DNA of 64,000 nucleotides from Apostichopus japonicus (taxonomy: Eukaryota > Echinodermata > Holothuroidea > Aspidochirotida > Stichopodidae): contig NC_092573.1 of NCBI RefSeq assembly GCF_037975245.1, positions 25,137,265 to 25,201,264 of the forward strand, given 5' to 3'. How positions within the stretch are numbered: position 1 is the first letter of the stretch; each line of letters begins with the position of its first letter. Shown one piece after another: positions 1 to 14,000 of this stretch. The notes under the pieces were generated by a model. It saw only the letters and a program-made list of their open reading frames with translations, ran no database searches and had not been told where the DNA came from. Both the position numbers and the translations under genes were made by a program.

Positions 1-587
1 CTACAGAGAAAAAGTTTCATGCGAGTTTATATGGTATTGGGCATTCCCAATGTGAAATAAACACTACTTGGGGAAGAATTGGAAATTAAATGTACGATAC
101 CCGAATATCTTCATTGGCTCTCCATATCATACATACCACCATACACAGTGTATCGTATAGACTTACACATAAATCATATGTGCATATGTGTGTGCATGTT
201 TATATATAATTCCCTGGTTGCGTTTCATTGTTAGAATGGCATAAGCATTGTATTAGTCATGTTTATAGATTAACACATGTATATCTATGTTATGCTTAGT
301 ATTACGAAAGTAGGGAAAGGGTTGGTTACCCTTGCTAGTAAAATGACAAGAAAGAATATAGTGCCCGATTCTTATATGTAAATTAGGTCTAACTTGAGCT
401 AACCGACATCGTGACGTCAAAGTCTCTTTGATACCGATAATATAAAATGCTGTCGATGTCACATTGTACAATACAGGGGACCAAGGATCCGCTACAGGGA
501 CCCCCCCCCCCCAACGCCCCGTCGGTGGTGATTAGTAGTGATGTCACTTATTACATAAGACCAGCGTATATACGTAATATAGAGTCT

Positions 588-687
588 GACGGTTTCAATG
601 TCCTCAGGACGGTTTCAATGTCCTCAGGACGGTTTCAATGTCCTCAGGACGGTTTCAATGTCCTCAGGACGGTTTCAATGTCCTCAG
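588..687. repeat. 20-bp minisatellite, five perfect copies
   Basis: The unit GACGGTTTCAATGTCCTCAG occurs five times head to tail without a mismatch. The identity suggests recent expansion. There are no spacers between units, so it is not a CRISPR array. It makes up much of a spurious 87-codon open frame. Confidence 0.97.
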
Positions 688-2933
688 GAATAAGAATGCA
701 TATAAGCTAAGCACAAAAAAAAAGGTCCACAAAGGCATCCCAAGTTATTGAAGCGTGTCTTGTGGTTTATTCATCTTATTGGTGGTTATCTACGCTACAT
801 CGGGGGAAGGGGGGACGTCTAATCCCGTCTATAAATAAACTTAAAGGGATTGGTCAATTACTCACATATTACATATTACTTGACGAAACAACATTATGAC
901 TCACTATTAGGACTACTCTTCATAAGGACAATGGGGTGGGGAGTAGAACAAGATTTGTTCCATTCTTTTTTATGGTAAGGTACATCTGGAAGGGTGGCAT
1001 CGCCCTTGCTGGGTAGTCTCCCGTGAATTAGATGCACCCCCCCCCCCTCGTCTGGCTGACACTAGCATTGATTTGGTTAATGTTTTGTTTACGATTCTAG
1101 TATGATAAATTATTTCCGTGTCTTCTTTAACTCCTATACTCGTATCCTCGTTATTTTACTATAGTCTGTTTCATATACTTTTTGCTAACCTACAGCAGTT
1201 CGATCAGACTCCCCCCCCCCCACCCACCGCCCCCCCCCCCATGTCACTTAGGTGTTACAAGTTGCGTGGTTTTCGTGCCCAGGCTCTATCCAAGGTAACT
1301 GTTTTGAAATCGGCAGTCGGGGGGGGGGGGTGAGTTTATTCCCACTGTTGTCGCAAACAGTTTGGTATACGACAATTTTAATCCGCTTGTAAGTTGACTG
1401 CTTTACGCGTGGAAAAGAAGAAAATCACCAGGAAAAACTAGAGAAAACTTACCCTCTCAATTGTCTGTACTGCGTGTTATGCTGCTGGGCATTTACAGCA
1501 CTAAGGACACATAGCGATATAAAAGTAAAAAGCCTTCCCCTGAAAGGCGCCATCTTCAAGACTATGTTCGGGTCATTTAATCTGGAGATAATAAAAAGGA
1601 GAAACATAAACATGTGTAATATTACATACTTGTTTGTATAATTGTCTGTATGTTCATGAAATCCAATAACTTCTTTCTTTGTTTGGCAAACATCATCGTC
1701 ATCAAACCATTATGGTTGGGCCTCATTCTTCCTTCATCAACAAATTCCTGACACAGCTCATCATACGGGACTTACATAATTATTGACAAACGTCTTTGCA
1801 AACGGTCACTGTATTACATGTCGCCCATGGGACTCCCTGTACTGACTATATAACCAGTTTCCTCGCCCTTCCACCCTTTTATTCCGATGCCTGGGCACCT
1901 CAAAAGACAGTTCCCTTTTCACTTTTCCATGCAAATGACATGCTTCAGTTACTATGAAGTTCTATATAACTTTACACGTAGAAACGACTAACGTTGAATG
2001 ATATATGTAATAGCCATGCTCTCTGACTTAAACTGTACATTTCATCCAAATTTGTTGACATGTTATCGGCTTCAGAGGCACTCTACCCAACAGGGGAGAT
2101 GACAGCCCCTCTTTTTTCTTCTCGGTATATTTGTCTTCTTTTGAATACGACATTAGCATTCTTTGGGTTAAACACTGGGATAAGAACCTTTTTAATGGAT
2201 CCGTTGAACCCCTTTGAAATAATTTCCAAAGCCGTTCGACCGCAACCGATTCGACAACAGCGAGATTCAAACGATAGATTTATCTGAAACAAACAAAGAG
2301 GACCCGGAGGTGGTGCCTCGATAGGAATTACGAAGGAACAAGAGCAAACACAGGGATACTCAGACCACCAATTGGTTTGTTTTGTTAGGTAGGAGAAAAG
2401 ATGAAGAGAAAACTCGTCGTCAGCTGTTCCCCGTTGTAGGGAGAGGATGTATGTTGTTGAATGAAATACAAAAAGACGTATATGCCTCGTTAACTCAATT
2501 CGAAAAGAACGGAATTAAAGATAAAACTAGTTCCCCAGTTAAACCATGACTACGTAACCAGTAAACTAATTATGTGAGGTGGTCTTTATCAATGGCTGAA
2601 TCGTCTTCAAGAGCCTCCCTATACATGAGACGAACATAAACTGATTCATAATGTATAAAACGTCCAACTAAGATGTGTATGCCTACAAAGAGGCCATATC
2701 TGCAACTTAGTCTAATATGGTCCACCATTCATATGAATTAACAAAAATATACCGACCAGTTTTCAAAAAAAATATGGATATGTAAGTTATAAAGGTCTCA
2801 ACTGGCAGACATAGCCGACATGTGCTTCGCGGCAGGTTGTCTTTCATCGTGAAGGAAGTGGACAGGATGGTGACGTCATATACACATGTGTGTTGGCGCT
2901 CCATGGTTATAACAATGTTAACTGTTGTGTCAA

Positions 2934-3096
2934 ACTAAGTGGGTCTGACCTTTCGATCCTAGCAGGATCTTCTTCAGCTTCTGAAGAAGATCCTGCTAGG
3001 ATCGAAACGTCAGACCCATTTACTGTTACACATATTCTTACACAAGCTCCTTAGTGGATAAGCAGTTTGCTAACAGTTTTTGTTTTATTTCAATGT
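2934..3096. repeat. palindromic interspersed repeat with hammerhead-like core, copy 1
   Basis: A 37-bp arm (2941-2977) is followed by three bases and its reverse complement (2981-3017), with one mismatch. The right arm contains CTGAAGA, a GATCC/GGATC stem and GAAA, which is the order of the conserved core of hammerhead ribozymes. One extra A sits between the core and the stem, so it is degenerate. The sequence after the palindrome, including AGTGGATAAGCAGTTTGCTA, recurs in a second shortened copy near 49,151-49,270, which shows that this is an interspersed family. Palindromes of this kind occur in Penelope-like retroelement termini, but no reverse transcriptase is present here. Confidence 0.7.
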
Positions 3097-4472
3097 TAAA
3101 TGTTGTCTGACACTCAGAGTTTGACATGTTATGATGGAGTTAGTGGGTGGTAGGGGGCTGGGGGAGGTGGTTATCAGGGATAGTAACCGACAAAAGTCCA
3201 TCTATGGTCAAACCTGCCATCATTGTCCCGTAAGGTGTTTGAAACACCTGTTTCAATACACTACAGTACTCGTACGGTTGCTATAAGTGTAACTCAAAAC
3301 TAACACACACACAAATAAGCGGTGTAGGTTCTCTTTAGGCATTTAGTGACGTAATTATTCTTGCTGTTTGTCAGTGCAGTTATCTTCCCATATAGGCCTA
3401 TGCTTTCCCATTATGCTTGTTCGTTACATTTGTACTTGCTTGTAATCGGTGCGTTGTGCTATACTGTTCTACAAATTGAAGCTTAACTACCTAAGGAAGT
3501 ATCCGTCCAAGGTTCTAAACATCCGTTTGGTTAAGCTATATAAACATTTTAACGTTTCCCTTGCTCGTTGATGGACTATCCAAGATTGCCATTGTCTGTT
3601 ATGTTATACTCATATTGAAAATGTTTCCTATGCATGTGAACATGATCAAAATGAATTAGCAATTCCATTGCTATGAAGGCTATACCATTGACAGGGACAT
3701 GCGTGTGTATATGCTGTACAGTTAGGATAGCTATCATCTGTTCGATTCTGTCTCTTATAGAAGTAGAGTCGTGATTGGCCTCTGTGATAAACCAGACAAC
3801 ATGCATGTAATTATTCAGGCTGTTTCATCAATAACATATGCGTATACGTTTAATGGAACTCTTTCCCCTTCCTGCCATATTCACGTTATAATCTGTGTCG
3901 ACACGGAGTTGGTGTCAACCTGCATACAATGGTTCACATGGTAACGTTCTTCAAACTAAAGTTTATATGGGCTTGTCAATATGATTATAATTAAGTGTAA
4001 CCCATATATAGCCTGACCAAAAGATTATGCACTTTCTATGAATTCAAGTATGATACTCAGCTATAGGGATTGCAGGTTGAATTACAGCCTAGTACGCCTG
4101 TATACGGTAGTTAGTGTGATTTAAATGGATCCAACCTTGACTTTACGATAATCATCAAATACTTTACTAGCACGTTTGTGAAGGTCGTGTTTGGCTATTC
4201 GAGTAAAATTGACCGATTAAAAAGTGCGAGCAGTTACTTTTGATCACTGGTGTATCCTCCATTTTGTACAGAATACGCCAAGTTTCTGACAGTCAAATTT
4301 CGAAGGAAAAGGGCTAAATACTTTAGAAGAAATATATAGGACTATTTACAGTGAGTTCACTAGTAGATTCATTCCCATTGCAGAGGTTTATGCGTTGTAC
4401 CGATGTCTACTATTTGTGGCACAGAGTCATATCCTCATATATTCTAAGCAGTACCCTATGTGACAGCACGTC

Positions 4473-5084
4473 TATAGTGCGCCAAGTGTGCCATAAGTCC
4501 TGAAATCGACATATGTCGAATTAAATTGACATGTGTAAGTTTCTCGAGCTCTCATTAGACGACCAGTCTCACGTGTGATTTTAAAGTGCTCTGATTGGAA
4601 GAAATCGACATACGTGTGAAAGCATATCGGTTTCTCGTGCTATGATTAAATTATATATACATAGTCACAGGCCTCAGAATCCAAACAATGGAAATTAGAA
4701 TAGTTAAACGGTATGTCCACAACGTTCTTATCATGGCAAGGTTTGCTTACATCATGAATGCCAAATTGGAAGCCATGACCATGGAAGAATCACCAAAAAT
4801 GAACAACAGTATCTTTATATGTATTTTCATGTTTGTGTAAGTATCACTATCTTTGCAAGCCTATAGGATGATCGATCCGGGCAGCTTTGCTTTTTGTCAA
4901 TGCCAACATAGTCTCATAGCTAGTCTTGTATAGTTATTCACGTATGTCAATTTCTTCCAATCACGGCACACACGAAAACGACATGTGACAATGATCATCC
5001 AGTGAGAGCACGAGAATCTTACATATGTCAATTTAAATCGATCTATGTCGATATCAGGACTTATGGCACACTAGGCGCACCATA
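4473..5084. mobile_element. MITE-like element with long terminal inverted repeats
   Basis: The left end (TATAGTGCGCC..., then GTGTGCCATAAGTCCTGA) is matched in reverse complement by the right end (...TCAGGACTTATGGCACAC, GGCGCACCATA). The imperfect inverted similarity continues inward for roughly 140-150 bp. It includes GATTGGAAGAAAT near 4595 and its complement ATTTCTTCCAATC near 4949. The element is about 610 bp and has no coding capacity, as expected for a non-autonomous foldback or MITE element. TA-rich termini may indicate a TA target duplication, but superfamily and exact ends are not certain. It sits among loosely repeated GTGACAGCACGT motifs (4460, 5158, 5261). Confidence 0.75.
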
Positions 5085-8000
5085 CACACCATGTCTTCCC
5101 ATCTCGACAGAAGTACCTTTGACAGCCCGCTACTGTTGATACCAATAAATTATGTATGTGACAGCACGTCGTACCCTTACGTCTTTCGAATAATACCCTA
5201 GACAACCCTTGACACCAAGTTGACAGTTTACACTGACACATTATATGTGTGACAGCAATGTGTGACAGCACGTTACGTCCTTACATCTATCGAGTGGTAC
5301 CCTTCACAACCCATTACTGTTTAAATATGGCGACATCTTCCATTTGTGACACGTCGTCGTATCCTCAGACTCTACGTCGTTGCCATACATTTCTTTGGTC
5401 ACCGTCACATGATCTCAAAACTCGTTGCCATAGCACCCTGTCATTCTGGTTGCAGAGAGATCATTGATACGGTTTATTACCTCTCCTCTTCAGGTTACGA
5501 ACTTACGATCATATGTTTTGTATTCTTGTAATCAATGGAAGTAAATGAATCAGTCTCATGGTTCATTTTTAATAGCTTTGTCATACCAGGGAGTTGAAGG
5601 TCTAGGTCGAGATATGGGGGAATGCAATTATATTTAGCATACGCCTGAGGGCTGACTCTCTGGAAAAGAGTATAGGCCTTTCGAATCTCACACTTTCGAT
5701 TTTCCTCATTGATCGAACTCGAGACCCGGGTGATGTAAGTTGTTCTTTTTTCTTTCTTTCTTTCACGTAGTAGCAGCTAGTGCTGTAGTTTGACTAAAAC
5801 AAGCATGGATACATTGAAATTAGTTGAAAGGGTTGAACAAACAACATACAAACGTCTTTGATATAGCCCACTACATCATGACAGCAGGTGTGTCAACTCT
5901 TCCAATATGGCCGCCGTTTCCATGGATATTGGTGTCAATTAAAAGTGACTAAAGAATCAGGTTTTCCTGTTAGCGTAGATCCTCACCGTCACACGCCATA
6001 TATAGTACCACCTGTCCAGTTTGGGTTGCGAACCTAACACAAAGGGACGTTTAACAACGGGGTGCACACGAGTCGACTATATTGGTCTATGGTCTCCCGA
6101 TAAGAAACAGATGATAAATCAAAGCTATCGTAGACGTACATACAAGGAAATGAAAACATCTTCAATACAATCAAACTGACAGTAAACAACGCCAGCTGGT
6201 TCGCACCTAAACCTTGTACGCAGAGTCAAAATGGCAGTGACCCCACTTAGTTTCTACATATCATAACGGTTCGTTTCGGTGCAAAGGAAACTTATAGGGT
6301 GTGTATATATCATAAGTTGGTAGTTCTTGCAATAAATATGCGTTGATGATGTGCCTATATTCCACATGTAGATCGATTTCGGCATGAAATTCAAGAACAA
6401 ACAGATTTGAGCAGATATTTGGTAGTAGCCTATCGGATAATGGTCATATTAAAATGTTTTACAACTTCCACAATAACAATCTCCGTAAGGATTTGGGCCC
6501 ATAGTAATGAAAAACAATCAGTCAGTTACTTGTGTAAACAATCTTCTATTCTTATATTTCCCCACCCGACCCCTCCCCCTGCCCCCCCACACACCCACAT
6601 GCACACATTCTAGAAATGTATAGACCTAACGTATACGCTTTTATCAAGAACACTTCTCAGAAAAAAAGTTTTAATTTCTGTTATGCATATGGTTTCCTCG
6701 AAAAACGCCTTAAGTTTGTAGGCCTATATCTCCAGCTAATGAAAGAGAGTTAAGGCAGGTGAATATCATTGTTTCAAGATTTGCCCTGCTGGGTGACATT
6801 GCGTGGGAGATACTTGGAAGAGAAACGATGCATATGCTTCTCAACTGTTTCAGCCTATTTTAAAGGGAACCATAAAAGGGCAGCGATAAACCAATATAAG
6901 CTGAGAATATGTATAGGCCTATAAGTATTCTTCCAAGGTATACGTATTGCCCCCCCCCCCCTCCCCCCTCTCTCTCTCTTAAATGATATAGTCAACAAAG
7001 CACTCGCATGGAGGAGTACGCCTACTCAAAATCATACTATCTACCCGCTGTTTATTCTAAATTTGTATAAGTTTGCCCGTGCTGTTATTGTTTTTTTAAT
7101 TTCAGAATCGGACGTTGGCACCAATGATGTCCTTCCACAACAGGATAAATACACAGATAGACAAGTGCACTGCACCATGTATTAAGATGTATACCATTGT
7201 ATAAGATAGAGGACATAACATATGTAGCCTACTGTAAGCAGTGTTCTTATCAGTGTCATTAGAATGCCACGGCCATCTTAACTGGAAGGTAATATACACA
7301 CACTGCGTTACCAACAATTTGTGTCTTGTACAAACTTTTATAAAGTTTTTCGCGAGGCGTTAATGCGATGTGCGATGATTTTTGCTCCCGACCAGATGAG
7401 GGGAGGGAGGGGGGTGAGTGGGTGGGTGGCGTGTCACTGTGTCTATGACATTCACTAGGTTCTTTGTCATAGCATGTGCCCTGATCTATACCATTCGCGA
7501 GTAGAAGACTTGGTATGATTTTACACTATAATTCGGGTTCGCTTATACATTAAATGTGTCATTGGTAGGTATTTTAATTATATACCCGTTGTCATTAATG
7601 GACTGACCATGCGCGCGTTGTTGTACTTCAATCTGCTAACATCACATGAACTAACACATTGGCACAATTGAGTAAAGGATCGGAGGGGATAAGCATTTGC
7701 ACGTCCGCCCGGGAAGGGGAAGGGAGGGGAAGGGGTGAGAGGTGGGAAGTGAATGTCAGTGTGCACACTCCTTGTATAGCCTATGGTGTTAGCATCATAC
7801 GTTGCTAGAATATTATATGCAGGCCCGTAGCTATGAATTCTTAGTTGAAGGGGCACCAGCAATTTAAGGAGGAGACCAATAATTTAAAGAGGGGCACTAA
7901 CAATTTAAAGAGGGCACAAAACTCGCGTCCTGTATTTGTGAAGTTTAACTGGTGGCTCAGATGTGGGCAGGGTGGACGGATTGGGCGGTGGGGGACAATA

Positions 8001-11000
8001 GGCTGCACGAGTGGGTCTGCCCCTGTACCTCGGCCTGCCTACGGGCTTAGTCATATAAGCGGTAACCCGTGCCCATTTTGAGGTGCACTGTGATCTCAAA
8101 TTTCTAAGGAGGATGACAGACAACCTTAAGTATGATTGATTAATTGGAAGAAATTTAAGTTTGAAATGTTTCTGTGTTTAATATTTATATAGTATATAAA
8201 AACAACAGGTCGACGAGCATAATTTACATGCGAAATATATGGCTTCGAATGTGTATTATGTTCTGGATTGTAACATTATGGCATTCACACATTATTAATT
8301 GTACTCAATGTACAAATACGAGATATGTTTGGTTACAAACAACTATATATGCTCCTACTTTGTGAATTGTCACTGGTTTAACCAATTAATATGGAAACTT
8401 TTGTGTCACACAAACCTAATTGAATGCCTTTATATCATTTCGTTTGCTGAGCATGCATGCAGGTTAACATCTAGTTTCATCATGGTAGGCTATCTGTATA
8501 AATGTTGGTGTGCTGAAGGTCCACATGATCACATGTTTTCTTGTAACATATATCAACTCAAAATGCCTCTGTACGAAAAGACAAGCATTTCGAGAGGAGT
8601 GCAACATGCCGGCAGTTCTGTCCGGGACCGTGCAATCATGATGTTCACTGTCACCGGAGAATTCGATTATTACATGTGGCTTTCGCGTTCCCTATTTCTA
8701 GCAACACTATTTTAGGTCGCACAGGTCAGGTTTGTGAATGGAACATGAACTTGAAAGAATGTGAAAACATCTAAACCTTATACCAAGTATTTTAGTTAAA
8801 TGTTTACAAAATTAGATTCTACATACTGGCCTGGAATTCCTTAAACTCGCTTATGATACGTGTCTGGTTGACAAGCCCATCACGTGACTATAGTACAACC
8901 CCTCCTTTGGCGACGTATACATCGAGGTTTGATGATATTTCATTGTCCCTATTTGCAAAATTAACTTTGAAAATTCATATCAAGCTTGTGTGTGTTTGTT
9001 GAAGAGGAGGCGGGGGGGGGGGGCTCTACGAATTGTTCCCGCTGTAACACAAGACAATTAATCAGATCATCAGCCACTACCAGTCCACCCCACCCCTTTT
9101 CAACACACACATAGACATAGGGACTATAAGTATAAACGAACAATCGCGTACTTTCGAGTACAGTATGATGAATTGCACACTGCAACTTACTTGTTACATG
9201 CTCTCTAGATTAACAATACTCATGAACAACTTGTCTAGCTTACTCGAAGAGCAATGCATCGTTTACTATAATACACTTTGAATCACCCACCGTTTTGTGA
9301 ATGAGAGGGAGGGGATGAAACTCATTGTTATCTGCAGAACACAAATACGTTTGTATCCTAGGGGAGAGGGTGGGGGAGAGGGAGGGGGTTAATACACATG
9401 TAGGCCTAAGATATAGACATAATCGACCAGTTTCACTCTCGACACTGGTTCCAGCTATTTTATAGAGGTTTGAATGGTCACACTTCTAGGGCAGGTATCC
9501 ACCATGTTGTTTGGGTGGGGGGGGGGGGGGGTACTTTTACGCTTTCTTGCGGTATTAATTACTTTTAACTAGCGACTGCTTGCAATGCAGATGTACTCAG
9601 CAACCCTATACCTCCCTCCAACCATCCCCTCCGCTTCCTACCCCCACCCACACATCCTTCCCCCTTCATTCTCAAGTCACACAACTTTTCAATCCACGAT
9701 ATATAAACTTAAAATTCTCTGTGTTACAAAACTCGCTAAACGAACAACTATGGTCACGATGTTCCAAAAACTTACAAATCACTTTTTCACATTTCCTTTC
9801 GACAGTTTTTGATTACCGAATTGCATTGTATTTATGTATATATAAAAATTAACATCTATATATACTTTATCATATTTTGAGAACATTTGCTTTTACAATA
9901 CCTCAGTATATGCCAATACATTATATGGCAGTGTTCACACCACCAGGCGACTGTTAGCTTCAACAGCCGGGAGTGTTGCCAAAGTTTTAACTTCACTGCT
10001 CTTCAGTTCCCTGAAAATAATTTTGGTCGGCCTTGATAGTTGAGACCACTGTAGCAGACTATACTGCAGGTGCGAACTGTGAATTTTAGAACAAGTCGCG
10101 CTCTCGCACTGAATGGCATCACTTGGGAGAGGAAGGGAGGAGTAAACCCATTCACAAGAGATGGATCAGTACTGACAAAGCAACAATCTGAAGTAATTTT
10201 CTAGTAATGTGTCCATATCACTAAATATGTGTAAATGATCCTATTGCCCTTACATAGACAAGTTTTATATCACAACTCAAAACCGAACCGACTGTTTGAG
10301 TATATTTTACTTGGCCTATAGCCACATCACGTTGACACTGAAATATTTCTTTTTTACGTGCGATGAGAAGATACGATATATCAAATCCACCTGTTGAATT
10401 CGAGTCGGGTAAGATATCAAATTAGTCACTTTATACGCAAGATTTGGCACATAATCGCCATGAAAATATGCAACCAACTCGCTCTTCATTAAAATATGTG
10501 ATTTCATTTCTATGACGGCGATAAAGTTCACCGCGTTTATGATGAGGAAAACTTGTACTTACCTATAAAAAATGGAATGTAGTTCAAGGATGCTTCCCCT
10601 TAAAACCAGAACAGAAAAGTTCCTCGAAAAGAGATCATGAATTCAAAGGTAGTTGAAGTCTTCACGTATTGGGCTCAAACTATTCCGAATGACATCAACA
10701 GGATCATAGAAAGCAAGTTTATGAATCCAATTTTTTTTACCAATATCGCTTCTTTCTTCTTGATATATCTATCAATTTAGAAAATGGATCTCTCTCCTCC
10801 TTGATGAGGAGAAACTATCCAAAGGGTTATCGCCAGTAGCAGCAGCAGCAGTACAACCACACCATCGACAACTTACAGCAATGAGCCGCTCTGCTAAACT
10901 AACATCCTATCGATGCTGCCTATCAACCCGGCTGTTTGCTAAGGCGGCGGCGGAAGAAGCAAATGGAATTAGGAGAAAACTTCCAGGGTTGTGGCTATAA

Positions 11001-14000
11001 CTAGGAAACCATCGACCTCTACAAGTATCCTGTATGTACTGCTTAAATACAAGCGTAAATAAATCAACCGTGAAAGGGCTGAACAAATAAACCCGTTACC
11101 TTAGCGCCGTACTCCTTCCATACCTCAGTGGTATGCAATCTTTCCACCTTTTTTTCACGCGTTTCTCGTATCCCCTCTCCCATAGCAATGGGCGTGTCTT
11201 AATATGTAAATACCAGGGTTCCAAGACCGTCACATATTCTGTATTGTGGGGGATGCAATGAATTAACTCTTTTATAAATTACTTCTCCGTCGCAAGTGTT
11301 GTCTTAAATGTTTTCATCACAAGCTCTGGATCTTTCATATTCCTTTTGAAATTCAATCCCGAATTTTTCTTGTACGATTGGAAAATATTTTAAAGGTATT
11401 TTTTAACCGGTGTATAGCGGAAGTAAACACAGAATACCCATCTGTTTTCAAATGGACTAGTCCACGACAAACTTTTTTTCAAGAAGACAAGAGGGAATGT
11501 TCCGTATTTCTAAACGTATCATGTAAATAAAAATTTTCATTGGATTCCTCAAGTTCACTGTCGTTATTGACGGAAACGAACGAACGAACGGATTTTTAAG
11601 GGTTTCGCGTTTCATACGACAAAGCATTTCTGCAGACAGAGATGGGTTTGGTTTTTGAAGGCATCGCCCGCTAGAGATTTTTTTCCCCGAACAGGTTTGC
11701 AATTATGTGTAAATAGTTGTTCATGATTGGTTGGAAAAGTTACGTCATCAACATTGAAACCTTCACTTCGAGGTTACCAAAATTCATTCGTTGCAACGAG
11801 AAATTCCCGTCTTAAAATGTACAGTGTTTATTCAATAGTTTCCTCTATATATGATTGAGCCCAATGGAGATACATATAATTCAACTGAAAAGTTGTGTGA
11901 TAATATAGCCTTGATTTTTCGCGTACCAATTTCCAAGGAAAATTCAGACTAACTATAGAGTCCTAATCTAATCCCGTATTATAACGATTCCAACTATTGC
12001 TGCTCTCATGCATGGTTTGCGTATATATATTCATTCAAGACACGTGAACTCACGTCGTGAAGTTAATCTTAGAGTACCCATTCCACGAAACATGCTCTGA
12101 CATTTGATAGACCCGTGGACCTTATCATTCTTCTGATTCAGTGTATCTGTCTTCAAACTTCGAAGAGATGGTCATAAATGATGCTGACGTCACGAGCAAT
12201 ATGATTGGCTGAAAACTCAGTAATTGCAAACCAGTTTGGGAATAAATATTCGCAGCCCGCTACGTATATAGTTGCATGATAGTTACTCCATGTATCAAGG
12301 TCATATTTGCATTATGTTTGTTGTGGCTATGGTTGTTTTCTTTTTCTTTTTCCGCTGTTTTTGAAAATAAATTTGTAGCCTGGATGTCATTCAGAAATCC
12401 TGCATATATTTATATATACATATATAAACAAATCCTAGCTGTTATTCTATCCAATCTGATCAATCAGCTATACCTGCATATATATGAGGGCATAAATCGA
12501 TGAACCACAATCGATCAGTTACAATCGATATAGCTGCCATTCAACAGTTACGCATTCGTTAAAAATAATAATCAAAACTAAAAATCTATATCGTATTGAA
12601 TTGATAACTAGCAATCGAATAGTTACAATCGATAACTAATTACAACAGTACGGTAGCTAATGATCGGTAATATGGCGTGTACAAATCGATGGTGGTGATG
12701 GGGTCTCATAGCTAAAGATACCATTTTAGATAGATTTGCGGAAATCTGCATGATAATGCCATGCTATGCATCATAACCTAAGAAGGGAAAATTAAGATAG
12801 GCATATATAGACCCAGAAGATGTAATCTATTCTTTAGTCCAACCAATGACACGGAAAAAAGATTAAATTAGTTAAACGTCACAAGTTTCAATACATGCTT
12901 GTATAAAACAAGAACACATCACAATAAATCCGTGGGCTCAAACTATTTCAGGGTTTGATCTAGCCGTAATTAGTAACTCACAAGTGAAGTGTATTCATAT
13001 ATAACGCTATACATTGACGAGTGTCTAATGAGGCTTGGTCGGAATGATACAATGTTACAGCCCATCATTAAATACAACATTAAAACCACAACTATATTTG
13101 CATGAAGAGAGCAGCATATACTGACGTTAAGTATGCATAGTATAGATCTCCAGTCTGTCAGTCGCGGAAACAGTTTTTAGAGGGTCTTTGTGTGTGGGGG
13201 ACGGGTGGGGGGGGGGGGGTTAGAGGCAATTATCGGTAGATATCGAAATTACTACCGAAATATCGGTGCATAAGAAAACATGAGGAGTTGACATCACCGT
13301 CAAGACTATCCTATTAGAGGAGCAATTCCGATATATTTAAAATACAATGTCTTTGAGAATCCCATATACTTGATTTAGACGACATTTTGTTTTCTTTACC
13401 GTGACGCTATATATGACAAATACAGACATTGTTTGGTTGTCTTTGATTATTTAAGGTAGAGGAGGGGAGTGGGGTTGTTCTGGTTTATTTCTCTCCCAGC
13501 TGCTCCTGCTGAGAAGGTCATCACGACGCTTCCTCTTTACTCAAACGCGACTTGATAATACAGAAAGACCGAATTATCACAGCCCTATTACCTAAACCTA
13601 TATGAGTAACTCATTATAAGAGATCTTTACTATACCTGACCATGTGTCTTTGATCATATTTTTGCATTAAATTGGGAGCATGTGTAACCCAATTAACTGG
13701 GTCTTTTAAATGATATATACGAAGCTTCCTGGTCCATGGGTGGCTAACTTACTCCAGTTTGATATGCAGCAGGCCTTTTTTCATTGCCTTTTGGCGTAGT
13801 TTATTTTACTATTATTACATTATTTATTATTATTTATCAAATTATTATTATTTATCAAATTATTACGCAACAAAACAACGATGCATAAATACATGAGTGA
13901 TGGATAGACAGTTAACAATTGAAAGCGACGTAGAAAATGTCTTCTCCGTGAACGGCGATTACAAGGGGGCTGGGGTTGTGATTTGGGATGACTGTGGGAG

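Larger units (their letters stand above)
1..4472. other. non-coding stretch, no gene recognised
   Basis: No exon with convincing splice borders or protein-like composition is visible on either strand. Short open frames here (for example 447-710, 1118-1333, 2028-2292) cross tandem repeats or poly-C/G runs, or look random. The stretch holds the 20-bp tandem repeat, poly-C/poly-G runs near 501-512, 1037-1047, 1210-1240 and 1319-1330, and the palindromic repeat near 2.95 kb, which are listed separately. Confidence 0.6.

Noticed and set aside
588-687. CRISPR array
   Set aside because: Five direct repeats have no spacers and the sequence is eukaryotic.
2083-2292. Possible minus-strand exon after TTTGTTTCAG
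   Set aside because: The acceptor is fair, but no good donor follows and no partner exon was found.
8299-8715. 138-codon plus-strand frame
   Set aside because: No domain, no splice context, and Cys/Tyr/Ile-rich random-looking composition in AT-rich DNA.
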